From Lethocerus indicus (taxonomy: Eukaryota; Arthropoda; Insecta; Hemiptera; Belostomatidae), in NCBI GenBank assembly GCA_019843655.1, contig JACDQD010000006.1, positions 25,934,246-25,998,245 of the forward strand: DNA of 64,000 nt. The letters run 5' to 3'. Each line of letters opens with the position of its first letter. Position 1 is the first letter of the stretch. The translations under genes were made by a program, and so were the position numbers. This document shows positions 12,211 to 21,080 of this stretch, in pieces. Below the pieces are notes generated by a model. It did not search any database, was not told the DNA's origin, and was given only the letters and a program-made list of their open reading frames with translations.

Positions 12211-12458
12211 TCGTAATTTTACGCCTGTTTACATCTTACAACTGATGTGGTCTTCCGACATGTAATATTATTCTGTGGAACAAATCACCAAGAATTACTG
12301 GACATGGGAAAATTGAAGTTGGAATTTTCAGGAGAAAGTTCGATATCTGATATTTCTGAAGAAAAATATTCGACCAACTTTCCGTTACTGTCGATGAAAA
12401 TTGATTTTAATTTTTTGTCACGTTAATTTTTTTTCGCCCATCGGGCAGTCCGGTGAAC

Positions 12459-12470
12459 GGTGACGTCACC
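12459..12470. promoter_or_regulatory. Perfect palindromic CRE/ATF site
   Basis: GGTGACGTCACC is a 12-bp perfect palindrome containing the full cAMP-response element TGACGTCA (12461-12468), bound by CREB/ATF-type bZIP factors. It lies at the edge of a GC-rich island. No associated transcript is visible. Confidence 0.4.
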
Positions 12471-12735
12471 GCGATTCAACCGATCAATAATAAACGGCGT
12501 TCATCGCGTTCCTCCACGGAGGGGGGGGTGGTGAGGGGTGGTGAGGCGGGGGTGGGTCGAAATCGATCGAATTCCGTTACAATTGTTACGCCGACCAATT
12601 CGATTAATTTCGCGGGTACGACGCGGCGTACAGTCGGGTTGGGAGATGTAAAATGGAGCCGGGTCAAGACCGATCACGTTTTATTTGTGTTGTCTATTAA
12701 TTCAGCGTAATTGAAACAAGCGGCGTCGCGAAGGA

Positions 12736-12798
12736 AAGAGGAGAGAGAGAGAGAGAGAGAGAGGATGGATGGAGGGATGAGAGAGAGAGAGAGAGAGC
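12736..12798. repeat. (GA)n microsatellite, two runs
   Basis: Pure (GA)n at 12736-12764 and 12779-12797, separated by a GGAT-rich spacer. The overlapping minus-strand open frames are low-complexity Ser/Leu repeats. Confidence 0.95.
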
Positions 12799-13036
12799 CC
12801 ACGTCTCGAGTTCTCGTATTCGTGAGCGTATTCGAACTTCGGGCCTCCCCGATCACGCCCCGACCAATCTGGAACTAATCGTGAGCTTGTTCCCAGCGTC
12901 ATTTCTATTCTTCGTATTTTAAATTAAATTGTTGCGAATCGTTCCTATTCGGCCGCAAAAGGGAAGTCGAGGAGCCGCCGGCGGGGTCATCTATGGGGCG
13001 GTCGGGGACTAAACATAGAAACAGTTCGCCGTCTCG

Positions 13037-13086
13037 CTACAAGGTGGCGCCACAGGACCGGCCTAACCGAGAAGCGCGCCAAATTT
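13037..13086. promoter_or_regulatory. CTCF-like and E2F-like motifs in a GC-rich island
   Basis: CTACAAGGTGGCGCCAC (13037-13053) matches the AGGTGGCGC core of CTCF sites. GCGCGCCAAATTT (13074-13086) contains TTTGGCGCG on the minus strand, the E2F consensus. Both sit in a GC-rich patch (about 12950-13120) within AT-rich DNA. Together with the CRE at 12.46 kb this could mark a promoter or boundary; without a gene nearby it is only a candidate. Confidence 0.35.
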
Positions 13087-14003
13087 GAAATATCCTCTAC
13101 GCGCGAACGTCTCTGTGTTAAACGAACGAAGGCGACAGAAATTCGAACTATCACAAACTTTCAGTGGAATCGGACAATACTGAAGAGAAATTCCAATTTC
13201 AGCGATCTCAACAAGTGATATGTTGAATTTCGGCTTAAATATCGTATTGTGTAAAAAATTGGGATTTAGGGGAATGAAATATCATGTATACAGCGATCGA
13301 AAAAAATCGTGTACGACTTAGGACAAGAGCATTACCGTCGTTTATTATACACGAATACGACCGGAAGGGTTGTAAAAGACAGGATGTGTCGCTCGAAAAA
13401 ATGGGGACAAATCGCCGTATCAAATCCTCCCCTCTCTCCCCCCCCCCCCCATATGGGGTGCCCCACAGCCGCAAATGCGTACGGAGGTTTTATCTGTTTT
13501 GTTTTTTTTCTGAAACTCCCGCTCGTGGAGACCGCCGGTTAAAAAATATCCCTTTGCAGTCGCCAATATATCCGGGGGCGGGAGGGTACCGGGGTATTAA
13601 AACTCGTGTTGTCCGCTGGACCGGGCCCCTGCGAAAACAAAAAAACAAAAAATTGGCGCGGTGTGGCCAATAACGCGGGAGGCAGGCAATAATTCCCCGA
13701 TGATTTTTTTTACAACCCCGTTCCCGAAGCGATAAATCGCCCCCCCCCCTCACTCCCCCCGTCAACCCCCTCTCAGAGGGGGTCGGACTTCAATACTGGG
13801 CCGGGGCGGTCGGGATGCCACTTGTAACAAGCGGGGGGTCAAAAAAAAAGTATATCGAACGCCATTTGCCCTTTGAACCTGCCGATTGACCGATCTTCAA
13901 TAGCTTCAAGCTCTTGTCGGTCATATCTGCGTTTCAATAAAAGGCCGGACATTTCACTAAATTCCGTATCGTCGACCCTCTGCCGTTTAATTGATAGAAA
14001 TTG
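13087..14003. other. Non-coding DNA with C-runs
   Basis: Unique sequence with poly-C runs at about 13438-13450 and 13740-13749. Open frames here (for example 13284-13673) are Pro/Arg-rich and show no family resemblance. Nothing else recognised. Confidence 0.45.
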
Positions 14004-14010
14004 AGTTATA

Positions 14011-14160
14011 TACAGGTTTTTACAATAACCGTTAGCGTAGATTGTTCTTTGTGTGTGTTTCTACACCGCTACTGAAGAGACGGCGAGCGGCCGAAACCGG
14101 TCTAGGAAAAGACCGGACCGGCGAGAGGACACAGCCCCTCGCAGACCACAAAACAGGTAC
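14011..14160. mobile_element. Foldback MITE copy 4 (internally deleted)
   Basis: Left end ACAGGTTTTTACAATAACCG then GCGTAGATTG; the outer left arm then jumps to CACCGCTACTGAAGAGACGG of the right arm, and the element ends CAGACCACAAAACAGGTAC. About 150 bp against about 290 bp for the fullest copies, so the central palindrome is deleted. A short direct repeat GTTATAT flanks it (14005-14011 and 14161-14167), a candidate target-site duplication. Confidence 0.8.
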
Positions 14161-14960
14161 GTTATATTAATAGCCGTCAGGTTTGGAGTGCCGTCATTCG
14201 GGGGCGGTATTCACTCTGTATAGATTGGCGTTTCTGGAATCAACGCGTTGGCTGAAATTGTCTACTGAAAACGGCGGTTGACTGGGAATTGTTTTGAAGG
14301 CGTACCACTAAGGACGGCCGGTTGGGACAAGTGGCGTAGACTAGCGGCCGGCAGTCCAACTATCTCACTTTCTCGTTTCGACTATCGGTAATGTCAGCCG
14401 GACGAGGTGCGTATTCAAGAGTTTTAAATAAAACGAAACAATAAGTTTATTTGATACATTATTTTACGATAGATTCTATGCGGGGTTAAACACGGATATA
14501 GCGTCGCCCGACGCGTTCCCACCGAAGCCTGGGTAAATATGTCATTAAAAAACGGTCATCAATTAATTCCGGAATCGGTAGCAAAATGAGGCATACGTGG
14601 GCCCCCATCAGAATGGTATCTTTGAACTGACTGGACAACGGCCAAACAACAATAACAACATTGTCAAGGTAGCCTGGACATTGGACCTATTAGATTACCG
14701 GTCATTGTCCAAGTAGGCCGCTCGATTAGTTTCATTCTCCAGAAACACAGAAAATGGCGTACAGACCCCTTCTAGTTTATGATATTGTTTATACATTCCA
14801 CTTGTGCGGATGTTGTCACCTTTCCTTCGATGGAACGAAATGAATTTATCCCCACGTGATCAATTTTTCCAATTACAGAACTTTACATGAAATTTGAACA
14901 GTTTGCTCACGCTAGGCCGTGAAAAACCCGGTTCGTCTGATGTTATTTCACTAGTAAAGT
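14161..14960. other. Non-coding, no feature seen
   Basis: Unique sequence with CCGG-rich patches. No open frame, RNA gene or repeat recognised. Confidence 0.45.
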
Positions 14961-14961
14961 T

Positions 14962-15665
14962 TTATTTTGGAAAAAGCTCTCTTCCAGCCGGATTTAAAGT
15001 TGTAGGAACCGCGGGCGGGCCGGCACTTCGGTTTAATTCCGCCACAAGTTTCTCTCCATCCTTTGTTTCTCCTCTCGATGGATTTCCCCCACCCCCATTG
15101 TCCATTATTATCAAATACGTGCCCTCAGGATACGCCAACTTTTCGTGATGAACCTTGAATTTGGTTTGTATAAAATTTTGAATTTTATCCGTATTCCGAG
15201 GTAAATTCCCTGCCATATTGGGGTGTGAACACCCTCAACTCGGGGGTTGCTTTCCAAAAACAGTAAAAGGTCGACACCTGCCGACCGAGGTTCTTCCCAC
15301 AGTTTTGAATTTGAAAAAAAATTTTTCTCTCTTTTATTGTTGCAACTGTAGATAAGATACAATAAGCAACTTTGATACAAGCACAATTTTATTATTTTTT
15401 TTTTATTTAAACATTTAGGTTGTGTGGCCACATCCTCTTCCAACGGGACTTTAAGATCTGTTTGTAGGGCGAGTTTGGAGACATAGTAGCCATTGCTTAG
15501 TAGGCATTGCTTATTGCCCTTAACATTTTCGACTGTAAGGTTTGGATTTTGTGGATCAGAACCCACAGTTCCGGGTTGAATAAAAATATGTCTCCCATAC
15601 TGCTTAACATTCGAAAAAATTACTTTTTCATTCCGCACGCTCCGAATCCAAATGGGGGTGGAAAA
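14962..15665 (-). pseudogene. Unidentified protein-like stretch, broken frames
   Basis: On the minus strand one frame runs from about 15660 to 15111 and another from about 15236 to 14962, overlapping in a different frame. The first part (about residues 1-80) has a balanced, protein-like composition, including QYGRHIFIQPGTVG and LLSNGYYVSKLAL, unlike the low-complexity frames elsewhere. It then meets an A-rich run (AAATAAAAAAAAAATAATAA, near 15400). The second frame contains HHEKLAYPEGTYLIIMDNGG. I do not recognise the family. It could be two exons, a decayed gene, a retrocopy with an A-tail, or chance. Confidence 0.25.
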
Positions 15666-15738
15666 AACCGAGCCCCAATATTTTGTCTAAACTAGTCGAG
15701 AGGGGCCATAATTTAAAGTCGGAATTTCAACCCCCGCG

Positions 15739-16064
15739 GTGAGAGAGTATGCGCTGCCGGATAAAACTGTGCAAAACAATAAATTCAAAAGGCAATCTCT
15801 TTTATTATTTCTTTTTTATCCATCTCTTTCTCTCATATATCGTATCGTTCTCGCCCCCCCCCCCCTCTCTCTCTCTCTCTCACCCCTCTCCCCCCCCCCC
15901 GGACAAACCCCCGGCGGTTCTGTATAAAATCCGTTCCGGGGGAATAAATGAATTTTCAACAAAAGAGTGAAATATTTCTACCATCCATCATTTCTACATA
16001 TTTATATTGGAAGCGGTGAATATTTATAAAACTTCGACGAATCGGGTTTTGTTGACTGGAGGAG

Positions 16065-16099
<35 letters not shown>

Positions 16100-16100
16100 T
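15739..16100. repeat. C-run, (CT)n and (TA)n cluster
   Basis: Poly-C at 15854-15865 and 15890-15901 flanks (CT)n at 15865-15881. A (TA)n run lies at 16069-16098. The overlapping open frames are translated simple repeats. Confidence 0.92.
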
Positions 16101-16566
16101 ACATACAGAGAGCTTTTTTCCCTTGGAGGATTGAAAATATTTCGAAATTTGATGTGAGGACGATACAGCGGAAAGCGGATCAATTTTTTTTGAAATATTT
16201 GTATTTCACTGTTAGTGCCTTATCGCAGGATTAAAATATAGTCGGGTAGATAAAATATTATTTGTCGTTTTATACGACGATTTCTGTTATCTCCGACGCC
16301 GGGCGAGTCCGAGTAGAATTTTTCACGGAATTGTTTTTTTTTCAATTCATAATTTGTCGGGTCCACGAGTTTTAAATAGAGTGTTTTAAAGGAGTGTTCA
16401 TTTGTTCATCTTAATGTCAGGAAATCACATTTTCCACATAATCGAAGATATCAAAACTTTTCAAGTTTAATTTTGCCTCCTGAGACAAACCGTATTCGAA
16501 AACTTTAATACCAATTTTTATTAATTTACCTTCTAATTTGTGTCCTAGAGAGCTAGTTTAAGAATA
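16101..16566. other. AT-rich non-coding DNA
   Basis: Unique AT-rich sequence; no gene or element recognised. Confidence 0.45.
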
Positions 16567-16862
16567 TGTTTTGTGGTTTGAATACCGTAGATTTCGTCTG
16601 TTTCTGTCTCCTCTCGCTGGACCTGGTTTGGTCTTTTGCTAGACCGGTTTCGGCTGCTCACCATCTTCAGTAGCGGTGTTAGTCACTTTTGTAACTTTGG
16701 ATGTTTCTCGGGCATCCTCACTGCACTGTCACTGTGTCACTTGTACCGTGGTGGTTGTCCGAAGTGCCGAAGTGACTGATACCGCTACTGAAGATGGCGA
16801 ACGGCCGAAACCGGTCTAGCAAAAGACCGAACCAGCGAGAGGAGACACACGAAATCTACAAT
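16567..16862. mobile_element. Foldback MITE copy 5 (near full length)
   Basis: One of the two most complete copies. Left: GTTTTGTGGTTTGAATACCG, TAGATTTCGTCTGTTTCTGT, then the GGTCTTTTGCTAGACC hairpin, CACCATCTTCAGTAGCGGTG, and CACTGCACTGTCACTGTG. Right: CCGCTACTGAAGATGGCGAA, GGTCTAGCAAAAGACC, ending CACACGAAATCTACA. The two arms pair over most of the length, giving a stem of more than 100 bp with smaller nested hairpins (CGGTCT-AGCAAA-AGACCG). No coding capacity. Confidence 0.9.
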
Positions 16863-17681
16863 GTGTTCTATGACTTCAACTAAATATACTGAAATACGAT
16901 AACGAAAGTGTACTGAAGAAGTACCGGTTGATCAGGCGCATCGCCGAATCCGACTGTCTTATGGTGATTTCCGCTGCAAACTATGCGCAATCTTACCTGC
17001 CTGATGATGCAAATAAAATGTTTTGTTACAGGTCTGGTAGAAGTGGTAGCGGTGGCGGTAAAGTGGCGCTAAGTGGGACGCTAAGTGAGATGCAAGTCCC
17101 AACTGGTCCCGAACTAAGTCACACACCCCCCCCCACCCCACCCCACCATTCTTCCAACAACACCAAGAATACCAAGAAACTATACGGCATTTACATTTAG
17201 ATCGCGCCAACCGCCATTAGAGGGACCAATATACGAAATATCGAACAGTCAGCGTCCCCTGAATGCAGGTGATCCTTCAATTCCGAAACCAACCTAACAT
17301 CCCAACATCCGAATCGTTCCTTAAAGACGCCTGAAAAGGATAAAAAAGTGAAACAGATTTTTCAAGTTGACACCTATTTCGATTCGAGCCCTTAATCATA
17401 TTTTTTGTGCGACGTACAATAAAGTGTCAAACTACTAAAACCGCATTGTTTTTGCCGAAAACTGTACGCATTTATACGTCGGTAAAAATAATTCCATCGG
17501 TCTAATTGGGGGCCAGTAAATCCCGTGGAAATATTTCACCGGGAACGTTTCCTTTGTTCGGGCTTTATAAAGAAAATTTTCCATTTCCTTTTCGCCGGAT
17601 GCTGCCCCCCAACCTCCCGGACAAATATTCCATTTTCCTTATAATTAAGCCCGCGACCTCGGCCCCAAACAATTTTATTGA

Positions 17682-17682
<1 letters not shown>
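16863..17682. other. Non-coding spacer
   Basis: Unique sequence with a GGTGGCGG-rich patch near 17043-17062 and a C-rich patch near 17126-17150. An open frame at 16928-17200 has no recognisable features. Confidence 0.45.

Positions 17683-17683
<1 letters not shown>

Positions 17684-17740
<57 letters not shown>
17684..17740. repeat. (TA)n microsatellite
   Basis: About 57 bp of uninterrupted (TA)n. The Tyr-Ile runs in overlapping frames come from this repeat. Confidence 0.97.
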
Positions 17741-17743
<3 letters not shown>

Positions 17744-18424
17744 GTATATTTTCTCGGCCTTATATTTTGAATAAAATTGAAAAAGTCATGAAAAATCGAT
17801 GGAAAAAATTGATTTTTTAAAAATAATGAGAATATTATTAAACAAATTAAAATATTAAAAAAATAGAATAATTTTTCGCATGTTTCAGGTTTTTCACCCC
17901 CCCCCCCCCTGCGGATATTCTTACCCTCTAATATGTCGTCTACCACATGGGGGTGTATGTCTACGCCCTTGAATGGAGAAATTGATGAATGGATGGCGGC
18001 GTAGAGGAGGAGCCGATTTGCGGCGACACACGCACACGCACGCACGCACGCAGGCAGGCAGGCACGCACGCACGCGAGATCCTCCATCCCCCGCTCCAAG
18101 TATTCCCACTTACCGCAACCTCCACAACCCCCGTCATATTAGTTTGCGCCCCAGGTTATAATCCCATCACCGAGAGGATAACCGATTCGGATCGTTTCTG
18201 CTTAACTCGTCGGGCGAAATAATGACGACGAAATAAAAAAAATTGCCCCGTAAAAAAGAAAAATTTTCGTGGTCGAATCGGGGGTTGGAAAAACTGAGAC
18301 CGAGTCCTTTCGGTCATTTTTTCGCTTATGCTTCGTTTCGGGAGGGGGGGGGCAGATAATAAGGGCAAACGAGTTTGTCCAATGCTGGGCTTTTCATGTA
18401 CATTTATTAGACATGTAAAAACTA
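17741..18424. repeat. Non-coding with poly-C run and (GCAC)n/(GCAG)n repeat
   Basis: Poly-C at about 17898-17911 and a CACGCACG/CAGGCAGG-type tetranucleotide array at 18026-18076, which reads as Ala/Cys/Arg-rich frames on both strands. Poly-G at 18342-18352. No gene recognised. Confidence 0.85.
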
Positions 18425-18641
18425 TAGGGCGTCCTAAAATTAACGCAAGATTTGAATCGAACTGTGGCTGCCGAAGTTTCATTATTTTTGCAATGTTGTT
18501 CAACAATGAAAACACGTTGTTCTATCGTGCGTACTGATCCTAAACTATCGGCTGTCAAACGATTTTTTTTTAATAGATTTGCCAACTTTACTGCAAGAAT
18601 GGTGGCGAATTCATATCTTGCGTTAATTTTGGGACACCCTA
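18425..18641 (-). mobile_element. Deleted Tc1/mariner (IS630)-type element
   Basis: About 215 bp bounded by ~32-bp inverted repeats: AGGGCGTCCTAAAATTAACG (from 18426) and CGTTAATTTTGGGACACCCT (ending 18640), with a TA dinucleotide at each outer edge, as expected for this superfamily. Between them the minus strand encodes TIEQRVFIVEQHCKNNETSA (about 18530-18470), resembling the N-terminal helix-turn-helix of insect IS630/Tc1-type transposases. The frame then runs straight into the inverted repeat, so the catalytic domain is deleted. Non-autonomous relic. Confidence 0.8.
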
Positions 18642-19611
18642 TATATGTGAGTTGTACAAAACGGTATAGATACCAACTATTGAATTATTTATTAATTTTT
18701 TCTTTTTGCGGCATTGTGATGCTTGTCGAATGGCAGCGTGTAAAGTACCGGAGGCCGTACTGTGAATTCTTGTCAAGACAATATTTTGTCGACGCTTCTA
18801 CGTCGTTTCTAGACAGTGCCGAACTCCGTGGAACTCAGGTAAGACTGTAAATACCTGTTTGATATCGGTTCTATCCTCAGGGTATAAATAGTGTTCGAAC
18901 AAACAGAAATAGGTCGATGGTCGTTCTACTCTCCATTTCTCCCTTAATCCTCACCTCTACAGGTAATTCATAGTTTAAGAACTTGGTCGGCCATTCGTTC
19001 CAGAATGATTTCTGTATTGAAAGAACCGAGCTGTTTATATCTTGCCCCGTTAATGGCGACTGAATCAATTTAGTATGTAAGTTTTTCATTAAACTGAAGT
19101 CTACTGCCAGCCTGAAGGGTATTATTAATAAAGTTTCAAAGGATTGATTGGCTGTAATTTGACCGAAGTGTTAAGGTCAACAGTGAGGAAGTGCAGGTCT
19201 TAACGGTCCTCAGTATGGAACTACGAAGTTTGAAAGCTGAGAATGTGCACACGGTTACTCCAATAAGACCGTGGTCGTTTTGTCACAAATTTTAATTTAA
19301 TTTTTAGCGCTTCTGAACTGAGAAATTCGAAACAAACTTTTATATTTTGGCAAAAGAAAATAGTGAGCGAATTCGGTATCGGGTTGTAGTTAAGCGCCCC
19401 ATTTTGTTATCCTGATAGTCAGATAATTGAACGAATTTTGACTATTTCAATAAAACCTCTACCCTAATTCAAACAATGTCCTATAAAATCCTCTACTGGA
19501 GAGATTTTTTATTGAATTCAACACAACAAAGTTTGTTTCATCGGAATTTTTCGGTAGCTCTGAATGCCCGTTTACAATACTTTACCTGCTGATAAATATG
19601 TAATCAGTTTA
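18642..19611. other. Non-coding, no feature seen
   Basis: AT-rich unique sequence; no element, RNA gene or convincing frame. Confidence 0.45.
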
Positions 19612-19614
19612 ACT

Positions 19615-19806
19615 GTTTTCTGTCTCCTCTGACCGGTTTCCGTCCTCAGTAGCGGTGTTTAGTCACCGACAGTACAAGTGCAGTGAGAATGCCCGAAAAA
19701 CACGCAAAGTGACTGACACCGCTACTGAAGATGGGGCGAGCGGCCGAAACCGGTCTAGCGAAAGACCGAACCGGCGAGAGGAGACGGAAATGCGCGAAAT
19801 CTAAAA
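19615..19806. mobile_element. Foldback MITE copy 6 (left arm shortened)
   Basis: Left arm TTCTGTCTCCTCTGACCGG then CGTCCTCAGTAGCGGTG; centre CAGTACAAGTGCAGTGAGAA; full right arm CCGCTACTGAAGATGGGGCG, GGTCTAGCGAAAGACC, GAGAGGAGACGGAAATGCGC, ending GAAATCTAAAATC. The left terminus is truncated before TACCGTAGATTTCG. Confidence 0.85.
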
Positions 19807-20470
19807 TCGACACAGTATCGAGCATTATAGGGACCAATTAAAATGTGTTGAACCGCGCGTACTTTCCCGTATTAGAGGTTGAAAGGTGTTGTTTTTTCGT
19901 CGGATAAAAAAATGACAAGGATACAAGAAACATCCCCGTGACACGGTTCGAGTTCGAGCGGACGGTAGGCGCCATATTGCCCTCGAGGAGGAAAAGGTGA
20001 AAATATTAGCGGGAAAATATTGGAAGAAAATATTGTAAGAAAATATCGGAAGAAAAGAAGGTCTGTGTGTAAGGGGAAATGAGAAGGACTAGGGGCGGTG
20101 GGGTAGTGAGTGGGGGTAGTTGGTCTGGGATCAATACGCCTAGACGTTCTCCTTTGCCACCGCCGAGAGAGCCCGGCCCCCATTGGCCGAGACCGCCAGC
20201 GAATCACTTTTCTTCTTATTGGGGCGGCTCTCTCCTGCATTTTTCAAGAGGCTCACCCCCCAACCCACCCCCTTCGCCAATTATCGCCCCTACCGCTCCT
20301 CTCTCTCTCTCTCTCTCTCTATACGAAAAACACGACCCTCCTTATTCCCTATAATTTCCCTTCGAGGATTATGCCTCGAGTGTTCGGCGGAAAATACGGT
20401 CGGGGGTTGCTTTTTTGTCTCCCGAAATCGAAATAAAACAGAGCCAGTACTCGAGTACTCCGTTCAGAAT
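19807..20470. other. Non-coding spacer with (CT)n
   Basis: Contains (CT)n at 20299-20320 in a C-rich patch. Overlapping open frames are Pro/Ser-rich and composition-driven. No gene recognised. Confidence 0.5.
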
Positions 20471-20592
20471 ACCTGTTTTTTGGTCACTTCGTACTGTCAC
20501 GGTAGTACAAGTGACAGTGACAGTGGGGACGGCCAAGAAACGAACATCCAAAGTGATTAACACCGCTACTGAAGAAGAAACACACGAAACTG
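20471..20592. mobile_element. Foldback MITE copy 7 (short, rearranged)
   Basis: Begins with the outer left terminus ACCTGTTTTTTGGTC, goes directly to the centre (TACAAGTGACAGTGACAGTG), then CATCCAAAGTGATTAACACC and GCTACTGAAGAAGAAACACA, ending CACGAAACT. The hairpin-forming middle of both arms is missing. Confidence 0.75.
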
Positions 20593-20847
20593 CCGGCCGC
20601 AAATAATGGGCTAACTTTCCTCAACATTTTTGGATAATGTGCCCAATACCTCATATCTGATTTTCTTTCGAAACAGCGATACGGTCGAGTGTGTATTGGA
20701 AAAATGTTCCGAAGGAAGAGGTAAATTTTACTCACAAAATCTTACACTAATTGTAGGACAGGACACTGGGGTAGTAGGACCGGAAGTTGTGCTATTATAC
20801 CTGTCTTCTCTTTATCTCTTAAGTCCGGACTGTAATTGTTAAAATTA
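20593..20847. other. Short spacer
   Basis: Unique sequence between two foldback copies; nothing recognised. Confidence 0.4.
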
Positions 20848-21080
20848 TACCGTAGATTTGTTGTGTTTCTGTCTCCTACAGTAGCGGTGTTAGTCACTTT
20901 TGGCACTTTGGATGTTTTTCGGGCATCCTCACTGCGCTGTCACTGTCACTTGTACTGTGTGGCGAGCGGCCGAAACCGGTCTGGCAAAAGACCAGACCGG
21001 CGAGAGGAGACAGAAAGAAACGCACGAAATTTACGCTATTCCAACCCCTAGCAGACCACAAAACAGGTATGTTAAACTAT
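20848..21080. mobile_element. Foldback MITE copy 8
   Basis: Left ACCGTAGATTTGTTGTGTTT, short left arm, then CAGTAGCGGTGTTAGTCACT, TCACTGCGCTGTCACTGTCA, and a full right arm with GGTCTGGCAAAAGACC, ending CGCAGACC-type terminus ACCACAAAACAGGTA then TGTTAAACTAT. It shares diagnostic variants (CTGCGCTG, GGTCTGGCAAAAGACC and the terminal TATGTTAAACTAT) with copy 11 at 48.7 kb, so the two form a subfamily. Confidence 0.85.

Noticed and set aside
17536..18099. 187-codon minus-strand frame
   Set aside because: It spans a (TA)n run and a (GCAC)n/(GCAG)n run and consists mainly of their translations.
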